A stretch of 64,000 nt of DNA, from positions 186,001-250,000 of the forward strand of contig NZ_JAJOIL010000037.1 in NCBI RefSeq assembly GCF_021209385.1, written 5' to 3'. Both the position numbers and the translations under genes were made by a program. This DNA comes from Seleniivibrio sp. (GTDB lineage Bacteria; Chrysiogenota; Deferribacteres; Deferribacterales; Geovibrionaceae). Shown piece after piece: positions 43,094-53,539 of the stretch (position 1 is its first letter; each line of letters begins with the position of its first letter). Under the pieces are notes generated by a model. That model had not been told where the DNA came from and searched no databases. It worked only from the letters and a program-made list of their open reading frames with translations.

Positions 43094-43393
43094 TTATTTC
43101 AGTTTTGAAATATAGTCTGCAAGAGCCTTGATCTCCTCGGGAGTCAGTTTGGCAACCTGAGACTGCATAATTGCTTTTTTAGCTCCGCCTTCGCCCGCCT
43201 GATAACCTTTCAGATCGGCTTCGATATCTTTGGCAGGCTGTCCCTTAATAACTCCGCTTACGCCGAGAGCCTTCTTTGACCCGTCGGCGCCGTGGCAGCC
43301 TTTGCACTTTGCATAAAGTGCGGCGCCGTCGGCAGCGGCAAACGCTGTTGAAACTGCAGTGAGAAACACAATAAATCCGATAGTCTTTTTCAT
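43094..43393 (-). CDS. small monohaem cytochrome c (class I)
   Basis: A 99-aa precursor with a Sec signal peptide (cleavage near Ala-Phe-Ala-Ala), one haem motif CKGCH and a Met region (KKAIMQSQVAKLT) that supplies the axial ligand. It matches c553-type electron carriers. ATG 43393 follows GAGG. It heads the oxidase operon, 4 bp before sco, and is likely a donor to the subunit II haems. Confidence 0.9.
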   Translation of the reverse strand: MKKTIGFIVFLTAVSTAFAAADGAALYAKCKGCHGADGSKKALGVSGVIKGQPAKDIEADLKGYQAGEGGAKKAIMQSQVAKLTPEEIKALADYISKLK

Positions 43394-43478
43394 GGTTATT
43401 ACCTCGCTAACAAAAATAGGAGACATTCTTAATTTTATATTTTATAACGCCTTTCGTCAAATAAACATTGTAAAGGTA

Positions 43479-44114
43479 TTAAACAATACGTTTACCGAGT
43501 CTTTGAAGCACCGCTTCCGTTATCTCAAAACTGCGGCAGTCTATACCCATATCCTTCATAGCATCTGCAAGCCCGATGAAAGCGGAATCGTGTATACTTT
43601 TATGTAAAATATTCATTGGTATGAATGCGTTCTCCTCGCAGATTGACATTGTCATCGCCCTTCTGCAGGCGTCCGCATCGGCACTCGTGACAGAACGGCA
43701 TACAAGCGGACGCACCGGATGTATCGTACATTCGCCCTCGCTGCCGAGAAACCCGCAGGGGATGTTAGCAATGATGCGTTCCTGTTCGTCATATCCTGCG
43801 ATATGCACTTTGATGTAATGAAGTTTTCTCTTAAGCTCTTCAATATCGTCTGCTGAAAGGGATGATAAAAGATATTCCGCGATGGTGTCAGCCTCAAGGC
43901 ACAGAACGGGAACGTGGACACGACAGCAATGGCTACAGCCTCTGCGGCACTTAATGTGGGACGCTTCCTCATCGGAAATATCCTCCGCCGCCCTCTGCTG
44001 TGTCAATTGATGTATCCTGTCCATGATTTCGGCGGGGCTTTCGCCGGCTTTCACCGAATCAGTGACGGATGAATAAACTGTTTCGTGGAAGTCATATATC
44101 TTTATGCCTGCCAT
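43479..44114 (-). CDS. YkgJ-family cysteine-cluster protein
   Basis: A 211-aa protein. Cys motifs CRRGCSHCCR near 55-65 and PCGFLGSEGECTIHPVRPLVCRS near 115-137 match the YkgJ (Zn/Fe chelating) family; function in the cell is not known. There is no Shine-Dalgarno before ATG 44114, but TATAAT stands 6 bases upstream, which would place the transcript start at or near the ATG (leaderless). Alternative starts upstream look worse. Confidence 0.78.
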   Translation of the reverse strand: MAGIKIYDFHETVYSSVTDSVKAGESPAEIMDRIHQLTQQRAAEDISDEEASHIKCRRGCSHCCRVHVPVLCLEADTIAEYLLSSLSADDIEELKRKLHYIKVHIAGYDEQERIIANIPCGFLGSEGECTIHPVRPLVCRSVTSADADACRRAMTMSICEENAFIPMNILHKSIHDSAFIGLADAMKDMGIDCRSFEITEAVLQRLGKRIV

Positions 44115-44220
44115 GAAATAATTATAACACGGACAGCTCTTTGTGTACAGCACTGATAATAATGAATTTTAGTTCACTTAAATTAATAAACAGATAATAA
44201 ATAAATTAATTATTTATTAA

Positions 44221-45786
44221 CTATAGTTCATCGTGTTCTACAGATTCCTCGTCCGCAATGCTCTTTGAGACATACACACGGAACAGTGAGCCTTTGCCCT
44301 GCTCGGATTCTATTTCCAGTCTGCCTCTGTGCCCTTCAACTATGCGCGAGATAATTGACAGTCCCAGACCGGTACCTGAAAATTCACGTTTAACATTTGT
44401 AGCCCTGTAAAAACGTTTGGTAATCTTTTCTATCTCATCAGAAGGGATACCGACGCCCGAATCTTCAACCTCTATGATGCTGTATTCTTCACTGTCTTTC
44501 AGCCTGACCTTTATAAAGCCGCCGCCGCGTGAAAATTTCACAGCATTTGATATCAGGTTTGCAAACACATGACGGAAAGATTCCGCATCAGCACACACCA
44601 TTGCATCTTCGGGAATCTCTATTTCAAAGCTGATATTCTTGTCAGTTATCTCTTTTTCGTGTTCAGCGGCAACCTCTGAAACCAGCCTGCTGATTTTCAG
44701 CGGCATAAAGTGGTAAGGATACTGATTACTGTCCAGTCTGGACAACGTTATTATCTCGCTGAAAAGAGTGTTAAGAAGTCTTGCGCTTTTCGCGATTGTA
44801 GCAAGGGACTTTTCCTTAACTTCCGGCGAACAGTCAAGTCCTTGTGTAATAAGCACTTCGGAATAAGATATTATCTTTGTCAAAGGAGTGCGCAGTTCGT
44901 GAGCCAGCGAATCAAGTATATCTGATTTAAATGAATTTATGGTTTTCAGTTCGTCGTTTCTGGTCTGCAGAACCTCAAGAACGGTCTTGTACTGTTCTGT
45001 TACTCTGGCGAGCTGTTCTTTCAGCCTGTCCTCGTTCTCAAGTATACTGTGGCGCATCATCTCAAAAGCTTCTGAAAGCTCCTGAATTTCGTCGCCGGTT
45101 TTTATATTGACCTTTTTGGTGAAGTCGCCGGTTTTATAGGAAACAGCGGCACCGGTGAGCGTTGAAAGGTTTTTAAGCACCATCATGCGCAGCAGAAGCG
45201 TAAGGGTAAAAACTATTCCGAGGAATGCGGCAAAGCCTGTTATCAGGTAGTTCCGGTTATTCACCGCCATTGCCTTTTCAAGAGACTTCATGGGTATGGT
45301 AACGGATATCCCGCCCCTCAGGTCGCCTATTTTGTATCCCTGATAATCGTGACACTCAAGACACGCCTTATTGACGTACAAGGGAGCCATATAACGGTAA
45401 AATCTGTCCTTGCCGACGGTGATTATCTCCTGATGCTCTTTCGCACCCTCCGCAAACAGTCCCAGTGCCTTTATCTCGTATTCATCCGGTGCATTCTCCG
45501 GATTGATAAGCTGCATACTGGTTATGTGAAACCTGAAATCGGTCATGCGTTCCGCGTATTTTGAAAGTTCCTTAGTTGCAACGGCGGGAACAGGCTTTAT
45601 CTGGTCTCTGTTCTCCGCAACCCACTGGCGTGTAACCACTATCATGTCGAACATGGTTTTCGCCTGAGTGTGTGCCTGCTGTAAAAGAATCTTCTTCTGA
45701 TTCTCAATGAAGACGTTAGTCATGGCAAGAATAATAACGATTGTCACCAGCGTTATGCTGATGATCAGCTTTACGGTAAGTTTCAT
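44221..45786 (-). CDS. sensor histidine kinase with c-type-haem Tll0287-like (DUF3365) sensor
   Basis: A 521-aa protein. Helix about 7-27, then a periplasmic domain of about 150 residues containing ACLECHDYQGYKIGDLRGGISVTIPM, a CXXCH haem site in the DUF3365 pattern. Second helix about 178-200, HAMP, coiled coil, then HisKA (LDSLAHELRTPLTKIISYSE) and HATPase (SNAVKFSRGGG, VEDSGVGIPSDEI, GTGLGLSIISRIVEGHRG). A covalently bound haem suggests sensing of redox state or a diatomic gas. It overlaps its response-regulator gene in ATGA style. Confidence 0.92.
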   Translation of the reverse strand: MKLTVKLIISITLVTIVIILAMTNVFIENQKKILLQQAHTQAKTMFDMIVVTRQWVAENRDQIKPVPAVATKELSKYAERMTDFRFHITSMQLINPENAPDEYEIKALGLFAEGAKEHQEIITVGKDRFYRYMAPLYVNKACLECHDYQGYKIGDLRGGISVTIPMKSLEKAMAVNNRNYLITGFAAFLGIVFTLTLLLRMMVLKNLSTLTGAAVSYKTGDFTKKVNIKTGDEIQELSEAFEMMRHSILENEDRLKEQLARVTEQYKTVLEVLQTRNDELKTINSFKSDILDSLAHELRTPLTKIISYSEVLITQGLDCSPEVKEKSLATIAKSARLLNTLFSEIITLSRLDSNQYPYHFMPLKISRLVSEVAAEHEKEITDKNISFEIEIPEDAMVCADAESFRHVFANLISNAVKFSRGGGFIKVRLKDSEEYSIIEVEDSGVGIPSDEIEKITKRFYRATNVKREFSGTGLGLSIISRIVEGHRGRLEIESEQGKGSLFRVYVSKSIADEESVEHDEL

Positions 45787-46481
45787 TTTCTGATCTTATA
45801 ACCCACACCGGAAACCGTTTTAATGATATCCGGATTCTTCGGATTAATCTCAACCTTCTGGCGCAGATTTTTGATATGCACATCAAGGCTTCTTGACCAT
45901 GAATAGATAGAATTTTTGCCCCATATATCGTTAACAATAGTATCGCGGGAAAGAACCTGTCCCGCTTTTTCTATGAAATAGAGCAGAATATCATATTCCT
46001 TCGGAGTAAGGTTCACCTTGTCACCCTTGATGAATACCTGTCTGTTCGACCTGTCGATATTCATGTGATGAAAAACGGTGTTTTCGCCGTTCTCATCCTC
46101 ATAAGCTGGGACAGTTTTCTCGGCGCGGCGCAGAATCGCCTTAACACGGGCAATCAGTTCTATGTTCTCAAACGGTTTTGTCATGTAATCGTCGGCACCG
46201 TACTCAAGACAGACCACTTTGTCGGATACGTTATCGCGGGCTGAAAGGATAAGTATCGGCACATCCAGTTCGCTCCTGATTATCTTGCATATCTGCTGAC
46301 CGTCAATATCCGGGAGATTGAGGTCTAAAATGATCATGGCAGGATTGTTCTCCCTTGCCAGAGAGAGTCCGGTCATACCATTGGGAGCCGTAAGTACGTT
46401 ATACTTTTCGAGATTTAAAAGGAGTTTAAGAATATCAAGGATTTCCTGATCGTCGTCAATCACCAGAATAGTCGTACTCAT
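45783..46481 (-). CDS. OmpR/PhoB-family response regulator
   Basis: A 232-aa protein. Receiver about 1-120 with acidic pocket VIDDDQE, phospho-Asp in IILDLNLPDIDG, and the Lys in DYMTKPFE. A C-terminal winged helix follows (VNLTPKEYDILLYFIEKAGQVLSRDTIVNDIWG, RSLDVHIKNLRQKVE, TVSGVGYKI). Cognate of the haem-binding kinase with which it shares 4 bp. Targets unknown; the oxidase operon directly downstream is a candidate by position. Confidence 0.93.
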   Translation of the reverse strand: MSTTILVIDDDQEILDILKLLLNLEKYNVLTAPNGMTGLSLARENNPAMIILDLNLPDIDGQQICKIIRSELDVPILILSARDNVSDKVVCLEYGADDYMTKPFENIELIARVKAILRRAEKTVPAYEDENGENTVFHHMNIDRSNRQVFIKGDKVNLTPKEYDILLYFIEKAGQVLSRDTIVNDIWGKNSIYSWSRSLDVHIKNLRQKVEINPKNPDIIKTVSGVGYKIRK

Positions 46482-46543
46482 CTGCCACCTTATTTATTAA
46501 GCTATGGATAAGTTTAACATTATTTTCACTGAAAAGCAAAATT

Positions 46544-46578
46544 CTCCGCATGAGCCTGTATTCACAACCCATGCGGAG
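46544..46578 (-). terminator. intrinsic terminator of the Cache chemoreceptor gene
   Basis: CTCCGCATG/CATGCGGAG (9 bp) around a 17-nt loop, followed on the minus strand by AATTTTGCTTTT, a few bases past the stop codon. Confidence 0.75.
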
Positions 46579-46583
46579 ATGTA

Positions 46584-48269
46584 TTAACCTCTGGTCTTGA
46601 ATCTGCTGACCATTGAATGAAGGTCATCCGCCTGCTTCTGGAGATCGGCAACTGTTGTAGTCACCTGTGCCAGAGCGTTTGAGCTTTCGTCAATGCCTGA
46701 CGATATCACCTGTGCATTATCGTTAATGTTGGCAATGGCTGTGACCTGTTCCTGAATGGAGCTGTTGATGGTCTGGTTGGTCGCGTTGATATTTCCGACA
46801 GAATCCACTATCTGCTCGAAAACCGTTTCCGTGCTTTCTATGGCTTTTGCACCGGAAACAACTTTGTTCGTTGCTTCCTCCATGTCTTTAGTAGCCGTTT
46901 TGGTTTCGTTCTGCAGACTTATGATAATGTTTTCAATCTCTTTCGTAGCGCTCTGAGTGCGTTCGGCAAGCTTACGAACCTCGTCGGCAACAACAGCGAA
47001 ACCGCGTCCGTGTTCACCTGCCCTTGCCGCTTCAATGGCAGCGTTGAGGGCAAGCAGGTTTGTCTGGTCTGCAATATCGTTGATAACGTTTGTAATATTA
47101 CCTATTTCAGAGGATGAATTCGCAAGGCTGTCAATTGTCTTGCCGAGTTTTTCAACCTTTTCTTTGATGCCCATGACCTCGGAAACGGAGGTTAAAAGCT
47201 GTTCTTTTCCGCTTTTGGTGAGGTGTTCTGCATTGGCTGCCTGATCGTTCGCCTCACTTATGGATTGCATAACCTGCTGAGAAGTGACGCTTATCTCTTC
47301 TGTTGCGCTGGCAACAGAGGTAACCTGACTTGCCTGATCCTGAAACGTAACAGTAAGTTCCTCGGTTGTGCTGGCAAGCTCGGTGCTTGCGGAAGCGACA
47401 TTTTCTGAGCCGTCTTTAACTATTGAAATTATTTCGTTAAGCTTTCCTATAAATTTGTTAAAGTGTTGCGCCATCTCACCCATTTCATCATTGGAAAGAA
47501 CGGGCAGATCGCGGGTGAGGTCGCCCTCACCGTCTGAAACTTCTTTAAGGAACTGATTTATAGCTTTAATACTCTTTGTAAGTACGCTTGAAAGCACGAA
47601 TGCCACTATCACTATGCCGAAAGTTATAAGAATGGACATACCGACAATTATCATAATAGTTTTGGCGATAACCTTTTTAAGTCTCGCCTCTTTTGCGTTA
47701 ACGGCATCCTGTATGTCGTCAATATAGAAGCCGGTTCCCATTACCCAGTTCCACTTTTTAAGTGCAACCGCATAGCTGAGTTTTTCGACTTCGGTACCCT
47801 TTGACGCCTTAAACCATTGATAGCTGACGTAACCGCCGCCTTTTTCCGCAGCCGCTATAAGCTCTTTGAAAAGATATACGCCGTTCTTATCCTGCATATC
47901 TATCAGGTTTTGACCGATAAGCTCCGGTTTGGCTCTGTTCGCAAGCGCAATACCGTCAGCATCATTGAGAAATACATAGCCGTCTTTGCCGTAATAAAGA
48001 GACTGTATCTTAGCCGCCACTTTGGCCTTCGCCTCTTCGTCGTCGGCGGATGCGTTGTCATAAATATCTTTGATGGAAGAAAGAGCCATGTCAATATACT
48101 GTTTAAGTTCCTGCTCTTTCGCAAAGCGCATACTCTCACTGAAATCCGCAATTTCAGATTCTCCAATTTTCTTAAGCTGATAATAAGTAAAAATACTGAG
48201 GAACAATGCTGTCAGAAGAACTGGAACCACTGCCATCAAAGCAATTTTGTATCTTATGGAAAGATTCAT
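46584..48269 (-). CDS. methyl-accepting chemotaxis protein with single Cache domain
   Basis: A 561-aa chemoreceptor. Helix about 10-31, an sCache_2 periplasmic domain ([54 protein letters not shown]), second helix about 190-215, HAMP, and the MCP coiled coil with tip motif ([19 protein letters not shown]). Cache domains of this type often bind small organic acids. ATG 48269 follows GGAGG. Confidence 0.94.
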   Translation of the reverse strand: MNLSIRYKIALMAVVPVLLTALFLSIFTYYQLKKIGESEIADFSESMRFAKEQELKQYIDMALSSIKDIYDNASADDEEAKAKVAAKIQSLYYGKDGYVFLNDADGIALANRAKPELIGQNLIDMQDKNGVYLFKELIAAAEKGGGYVSYQWFKASKGTEVEKLSYAVALKKWNWVMGTGFYIDDIQDAVNAKEARLKKVIAKTIMIIVGMSILITFGIVIVAFVLSSVLTKSIKAINQFLKEVSDGEGDLTRDLPVLSNDEMGEMAQHFNKFIGKLNEIISIVKDGSENVASASTELASTTEELTVTFQDQASQVTSVASATEEISVTSQQVMQSISEANDQAANAEHLTKSGKEQLLTSVSEVMGIKEKVEKLGKTIDSLANSSSEIGNITNVINDIADQTNLLALNAAIEAARAGEHGRGFAVVADEVRKLAERTQSATKEIENIIISLQNETKTATKDMEEATNKVVSGAKAIESTETVFEQIVDSVGNINATNQTINSSIQEQVTAIANINDNAQVISSGIDESSNALAQVTTTVADLQKQADDLHSMVSRFKTRG

Positions 48270-48393
48270 CGTGCCTCCGGAAAACAAATAATTATGTGTA
48301 TTTATTCTGACAATTGTTACTTTTTATTTAATAAATTTCAAGTAAATATTACTATGACCTTGAAATAATCATCCAATTATGGTGAATAGAAGA

Positions 48394-49572
48394 ATGAAAA
48401 CTGTAACACTCAAAAAACTCAAAGACAAACTGGCAAAGAACAAAAATCCATGGATATTTTCCGGCGCAATACACTCCGCAGACAAGGGAATCATAAACGG
48501 CGAAACAGTAAAAGTACTCGATTCTGAAAAACGGTTCATCGCATACGGATTTTACAGCGAATTCAGCGCGATAACCCTAAGGCTGTTCTCCTGGAACGAA
48601 GACGAAACCTTCGGCGCGGGAGTTTTCAAACAAAGACTCACATCAGCTCTCGCTGCCAGAAAAAGGCTCATAAACAGCGAAAATACAGACAGCTACCGCC
48701 TGCTATACGGCGAGGCGGACGGACTGCCCGGCTACATCGCCGATATATACAGCGGACACGTCGGACTGCAGGTAAACACCGCTTCAGCGGTTTACTATCT
48801 GCCGATGATGAAAGAAGCACTGACAGAGATAATAAGCCCGCTATCTATATATGTCCGCCCGGCAGACGAACTGGCAAAGAAAGAGATGATACGTTATCCT
48901 GAGCAGTGTATATACGGGAATACACCAGAAAGTATTATTATAAAGGAGAACGGACTTAAGATATCCGCAAGCCTTATAAGCGGACAGAAAACAGGATATT
49001 ACTTTGACCAGCGCGAAAACAGACGCATTGCGGCGGCTTATGCCAGGGGTCAGGATGTTCTTGACTGTTTCTGTTATACCGGAGGCTTTTCTTTGAACGC
49101 CTCGGCAAACGGCGCGAAATCCATCACCAGCGTGGACTCCTCGGCTGATGCCCTTTCCAACCTTAAGGAGAACTTCGCCCTAAACGGTCTTGAGGCTCCT
49201 GATACGGTAAAAGCTGACATTTTTGAGTATCTTCGCGAAAGAAACGCAGATTCACAAAAACACGACATCATAATTCTCGACCCGCCCAAGCTCGCCAAGT
49301 CCCAATCCTCTGTGGAACAGGCTTTGCGCGCTTATAAAGACCTGAATATGCTCGGAATGAAAAAAATGAAAAATAACGGAATATTCATTTCTTTCTCTTG
49401 TTCAGGCAGGGTTTCCAGAGAAGATTTCATAAAATCTGTGGCATGGGCGGCAAAAGATGCAGGCAGAACCTTAAGAATAACAGGTTTTCTCTCCCAGAGC
49501 TGCGATCATCCGATAAACCCGTTTTTCCCTGAATCAGAATACCTTAAAGGAATTGTCGGCATAGTTGAATAA
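48394..49572 (+). CDS. class I SAM-dependent rRNA methyltransferase, RlmI-like (second paralogue)
   Basis: About 392 aa with the same architecture as the gene at 17022: N-terminal PUA-like (NKNPWIFSGAI), DSYRLLYGEADGLPGYIADIY, GQKTGYYFDQRENR, SAM loop FCYTGGFSLNASANGA, ILDPPKLAKS and the late Ser-Cys-Ser-Gly motif. Start 48394 aligns with RlmI N-termini; ATG 48379, five codons earlier, is possible. It reads away from the chemoreceptor gene and is followed by potA after 104 bp. Confidence 0.85.
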   Translation: MKTVTLKKLKDKLAKNKNPWIFSGAIHSADKGIINGETVKVLDSEKRFIAYGFYSEFSAITLRLFSWNEDETFGAGVFKQRLTSALAARKRLINSENTDSYRLLYGEADGLPGYIADIYSGHVGLQVNTASAVYYLPMMKEALTEIISPLSIYVRPADELAKKEMIRYPEQCIYGNTPESIIIKENGLKISASLISGQKTGYYFDQRENRRIAAAYARGQDVLDCFCYTGGFSLNASANGAKSITSVDSSADALSNLKENFALNGLEAPDTVKADIFEYLRERNADSQKHDIIILDPPKLAKSQSSVEQALRAYKDLNMLGMKKMKNNGIFISFSCSGRVSREDFIKSVAWAAKDAGRTLRITGFLSQSCDHPINPFFPESEYLKGIVGIVE

Positions 49573-49676
49573 TGCTTTTGTTATAATTTTGTGATTTCTT
49601 GCTTTTCGGGTCAGTTTTTTATAGACTGCTGCACATTGTTTGTATTATAAGTACAGATTCTTTTACTCGGTGGATA

Positions 49677-50771
49677 ATGAGCAGCGAAAACGACATAGTA
49701 AAACTGGAAAGCATCTCTAAATCATTCGGCGGACACGGCGTTGTCTATAACCTTGACCTGTGCATAAAGGACGGGGAGTTCGTGACGCTTCTCGGTCCCT
49801 CAGGATGCGGAAAGACAACACTTCTGCGCATCATAGCGGGACTTGAAACACAGGACTTCGGAAAAGTATTCATCGGCGGCAAGGATGTCAGCATCATCCC
49901 CCCGAACAAGCGTGAAGTGAATACCGTTTTCCAGAGCTACGCACTCTTCCCCCATATGACAGTATTCGATAACGTCGCTTTCGGACTTAAAATGAGCAAA
50001 GTTCCGAAAGCTGAGATAAAAGAGCGCGTCAAAGAAGCGCTTGATACCGTAATGCTTTCAAACTTCGCGGATCGCATGCCGCAGAACCTTTCCGGCGGTC
50101 AGCAACAGAGGGTGGCAATAGCAAGGGCTATCGTAAAGCGCCCGAAGGTGCTTCTTCTGGACGAACCCCTCTCAGCTCTGGATTATAAACTGCGCAAGCA
50201 AATGCAGACCGAGCTGAAACATATTCAGCGCAAACTGGGCATAACATTCGTCTTTGTCACACACGATCAGGAGGAGGCTCTCTCCATGTCCGACCGCGTG
50301 GTTGTTATGAACGAAGGCGTTATCCAGCAGGACGGCAGCCCCAAAGAGGTCTATGAAAACCCGAAGAATATGTTCGTGGCAAAGTTCGTCGGCGAAATAA
50401 ACGTTCTTCAGGCGGTCATTGAAAAAACAGTTAACGGCAAGCTCCGCGCAAACGTCGAAGGCAGGCAGTGCCGGCTTACCAAAAAACATACATATGTCGA
50501 AGGCGACAAAGTGAAACTCCTTCTGCGCCCTGAAGATATCAGACTTGAACACATCAAGGATGCCGACAGCGACTATCCGCTTCAGGGTATCATAGAAGAA
50601 ACGACTTACAAGGGCGCTACGCTTGATTCCACAGTCCGGCTGGACAGCGGAACACAGATAATGGCGAGCGAGTTCTTTGACGAGGACGACCCCGAATTTG
50701 AATATAAGACAGGTGAAAAGGTTGCCGTTAAATGGGTTGACGGCTGGGAGGTACTGCTTCCCGATGACTGA
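49677..50771 (+). CDS. potA: spermidine/putrescine ABC transporter ATP-binding protein
   Basis: A 364-aa ATPase. Walker [11 protein letters not shown]-loop [21 protein letters not shown], signature [14 protein letters not shown], Walker [14 protein letters not shown]-loop [10 protein letters not shown], then a C-terminal TOBE domain ([11 protein letters not shown]). ATG 49677 follows GGTGG; the longer upstream frame has an atypical N-terminus. First gene of a compact potABCD operon for polyamine import. Confidence 0.94.
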   Translation: MSSENDIVKLESISKSFGGHGVVYNLDLCIKDGEFVTLLGPSGCGKTTLLRIIAGLETQDFGKVFIGGKDVSIIPPNKREVNTVFQSYALFPHMTVFDNVAFGLKMSKVPKAEIKERVKEALDTVMLSNFADRMPQNLSGGQQQRVAIARAIVKRPKVLLLDEPLSALDYKLRKQMQTELKHIQRKLGITFVFVTHDQEEALSMSDRVVVMNEGVIQQDGSPKEVYENPKNMFVAKFVGEINVLQAVIEKTVNGKLRANVEGRQCRLTKKHTYVEGDKVKLLLRPEDIRLEHIKDADSDYPLQGIIEETTYKGATLDSTVRLDSGTQIMASEFFDEDDPEFEYKTGEKVAVKWVDGWEVLLPDD

Positions 50772-51615
50772 GAAGAACCGTTTTAAAACTTTTTCCGTAA
50801 CACTCATCTCCGTCTGGCTTATCCTTCTGGTGCTTGTGCCGACGCTGATGGTCATAGCGGTCAGCTTCATGACCAGCAATACTCCGGGTGAAATATCTCC
50901 TGTCTTCACTCTAAGCAATTATAAGGCTATCAGAGACCCTCTGTTTTTACAGGTTCTGGCGGATTCGTTCGAGATGGCATTCATAACGACGGCTCTCTGC
51001 CTTCTGGTAGGCTATCCGTTTGCGTATAATCTTTCAAAATATAAAGGAAAATTCAAAAGCCTTCTGCTGGTGCTTATCATCATTCCGTTCTGGACAAGTT
51101 CACTGATACGCACCTATGCCATAATCATCATAATCAAGACCAACGGCGTGCTTAACAATATACTGATGGCTGTGGGCATCATAGACGAACCGCTCCGGCT
51201 AATGTACACGGAAACGGCCGTTCTTGTGGGTATGGTCTATTCACTTTTGCCATTCATGATACTTCCGCTGTATGCAGTGCTTGAAAAGCTGGACGGCAAA
51301 CTTATTGAGGCGGCAAAAGACCTCGGCGCGGGACGTATGCGCACCTTCTGGCATGTGGTGATTCCGCTCTCAATGCCCGGCGTGATAGCAGGCAGCATGC
51401 TTGTTTTCCTGCCGACACTCTGTCTGTTCTACATTTCAGACGTTCTGGGCGGCGCAAAATCTCTGCTGATAGGCAACTTCATACGCAACCAGTTCCTGCT
51501 CACCCGCAACTGGCCCATGGGCGCGGCGGCAAGTATGATACTCACCGTACTGATGTTCATCGTCATATACATTTACTATAGAAGCACCAAGAAAACAGGC
51601 AGGGAAGCCATATGA
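50764..51615 (+). CDS. potB: spermidine/putrescine ABC transporter permease PotB
   Basis: A 283-aa permease with six helices and the EAA loop ([29 protein letters not shown]) that contacts PotA. Starts inside the potA 3' end (8-bp overlap) and overlaps potC by 4 bp. The segment [12 protein letters not shown] is characteristic of PotB. Confidence 0.93.
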   Translation: MTEKNRFKTFSVTLISVWLILLVLVPTLMVIAVSFMTSNTPGEISPVFTLSNYKAIRDPLFLQVLADSFEMAFITTALCLLVGYPFAYNLSKYKGKFKSLLLVLIIIPFWTSSLIRTYAIIIIIKTNGVLNNILMAVGIIDEPLRLMYTETAVLVGMVYSLLPFMILPLYAVLEKLDGKLIEAAKDLGAGRMRTFWHVVIPLSMPGVIAGSMLVFLPTLCLFYISDVLGGAKSLLIGNFIRNQFLLTRNWPMGAAASMILTVLMFIVIYIYYRSTKKTGREAI

Positions 51616-52379
51616 TGCGTTCGCTGAAAATAGGATATTCAACTCTGGTCTACGCTTTCCTGTATGTGCCGATATTCGTACTTATCGTCTATTCATTCAA
51701 CGCTTCAAAATTCGGTACATCGTGGCAGGGATTCACATTCAAATGGTATCAGAGCCTGCTTGACAACTCGTCACTTATGACGGCGGCGGGCAATTCCGTT
51801 CTTGTGGCAACACTCTCCGCAACCTGCGCAACGATAATAGGCTCGCTGGCGGCTGTTGCTTTTTACAGATACACGTTCAGGGGTAAAAAAGTGATAATGT
51901 CGCTGGTGTACATCCTTATGATGGCGCCAGACATAGTCATGGGTATCAGCCTTCTGATACTTTTCATAACAATACATATGGAGCCGGGATTCATAACCCT
52001 TCTGCTTTCACATATAACGTTCAACATCCCCTTTGTGGCAGTTACTGTCATGTCGCGCATGAAGGGGTTTGACAAGAACCTTTTCGATGCGGCGGGGGAT
52101 CTTGGCGCGACAGAATTTCAGACAGTGCGCCATGTTCTGTTTCCCATGATGCTTCCCGCCGTTGCCGCGGGCTGGCTGTTGGCATTTACACTTTCTATGG
52201 ATGATGTTATCATAAGCTTCTTTGTAACGGGTCCCGACTTTGAGATACTGCCTCTGCGCATATACTCAATGGTCAGGCTGGGAGTTAAGCCGGAAGTGAA
52301 CGCCCTCTGTACAGTGATGTTCACTCTTTCGCTTGTGATAGTTATGATATCTCAAATACTTAACAGGGAGAGAAAATGA
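51612..52379 (+). CDS. potC: spermidine/putrescine ABC transporter permease PotC
   Basis: A 255-aa permease with six helices, the PotC-like YSFNASKFGTSWQGFTFKWY segment and an EAA-type loop (DAAGDLGATEFQTVRHVLFPMMLPAVAAG). ATGA overlaps on both sides couple it to potB and potD. SMDDVIISFFVTGP near the C-terminus is typical of the family. Confidence 0.93.
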   Translation: MMRSLKIGYSTLVYAFLYVPIFVLIVYSFNASKFGTSWQGFTFKWYQSLLDNSSLMTAAGNSVLVATLSATCATIIGSLAAVAFYRYTFRGKKVIMSLVYILMMAPDIVMGISLLILFITIHMEPGFITLLLSHITFNIPFVAVTVMSRMKGFDKNLFDAAGDLGATEFQTVRHVLFPMMLPAVAAGWLLAFTLSMDDVIISFFVTGPDFEILPLRIYSMVRLGVKPEVNALCTVMFTLSLVIVMISQILNRERK

Positions 52380-53404
52380 AAAGACTGATCTTTGCTATTC
52401 TTCTTTGCCTTTTGGCATCTTCAGCTTTCGCCAAAGAGGTGGTCTACGTCTACAACTGGTCGGAATATATCCCCGAACAGGTTCTCAGCAATTTTGAAAA
52501 AGAGACGGGAATCAAGGTGATATACACCACCTACGACAGCAACGAGGTGATGTATTCAAAAGTGAAAGTGCTTGGCGGCAAAGGATATGATGTTATCTTC
52601 CCCTCCACCTACTATGTGAACAGGATGCAGAAGGAAGGACTTCTTACCCCGCTGAACAAAAAGCTTCTGCCAAATATCAAAAACATGGAACCCTCGCTTA
52701 TGAACAAACCTTACGACGAGGGCAACAAATACAGCGTTCCCTATCTCTGGGGTTCAACGTCTCTTGCAATTAACTCTGACTTCGTTGACGAAAAGAAAGC
52801 GAACACTTACCGCATCCTCTGGGATTCCAAATATAAAGGCAAGGTGATACTCACCGACGACCTGCGCGAAGTTTTTCATATTGCGCTTAGAATCCTCGGA
52901 TATTCCGGAAACGAAACCGATCCGGAGAAAATTAAGAAGGCATACGAGCTTCTGCGCAAACTGCGTCCCAACGTGCGCGTTTACAACTCTGACTCGCCCA
53001 AAGTGCCTTTCATCAACGGCGAAGTAACTCTGGGACTTACATTCAACGGTGAAATGTATGCTGCCGCACAGGAAAACCCTGCAATCAAATACATCTACCC
53101 CAAAGAGGGAGCAATCTTCTGGGTGGACAGCATGTGCATACCCAAAGGTTCAAAGAACGTTGCGAACGCCCATAAGTTCATCAACTATATAATGAAACCG
53201 GAAGTCGCCAAACTGATAAGCGAAGAAGTAGGTTACCCCAGCCCCAACAAGGCGGGCGTTGCCCTGCTGGACAAATCAGTCCGTACCAACGCGACAATCT
53301 ATCCCCCTCTCAGCATCATAAAACAGGGCGAATTTCAGCTTGATGTCGGCGACGCCATCAAAGTTTACGAGAAATACTGGAACCTGCTGAAATCAGGAAA
53401 ATAA
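52376..53404 (+). CDS. potD: spermidine/putrescine-binding periplasmic protein PotD
   Basis: A 342-aa protein. Signal peptide ends at Ser-Ala-Phe-Ala (about 19). The PotD start VVYVYNWSEYIPEQVLSNFEKETGIKV, the YDVIFPSTYYVNRM segment and EGAIFWVDSMCIPKG with ligand-binding Trp/Asp/Glu residues are visible. Last gene of the operon, before a strong terminator. Confidence 0.94.
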   Translation: MKRLIFAILLCLLASSAFAKEVVYVYNWSEYIPEQVLSNFEKETGIKVIYTTYDSNEVMYSKVKVLGGKGYDVIFPSTYYVNRMQKEGLLTPLNKKLLPNIKNMEPSLMNKPYDEGNKYSVPYLWGSTSLAINSDFVDEKKANTYRILWDSKYKGKVILTDDLREVFHIALRILGYSGNETDPEKIKKAYELLRKLRPNVRVYNSDSPKVPFINGEVTLGLTFNGEMYAAAQENPAIKYIYPKEGAIFWVDSMCIPKGSKNVANAHKFINYIMKPEVAKLISEEVGYPSPNKAGVALLDKSVRTNATIYPPLSIIKQGEFQLDVGDAIKVYEKYWNLLKSGK

Positions 53405-53410
53405 TTAAAC

Positions 53411-53437
53411 AAAGCGGAGGTTTTTAACCTCCGCTTT
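53411..53437 (+). terminator. intrinsic terminator of potABCD
   Basis: AAAGCGGAGGTT/AACCTCCGCTTT, a 12-bp perfect stem with a short T-rich loop, 6 bp after the stop codon. A second smaller hairpin (ACCTAC/GTAGGT) follows at about 53440-53460. Confidence 0.85.
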
Positions 53438-53539
53438 CCACCTACTCTTTCAGGTAGGTTACAAATATCTGACACCGCTTCTATTGAGATTTTCTTCATT
53501 TTGGAGGATAATCGATCATCTTTCTCACTACGGTGCAAT

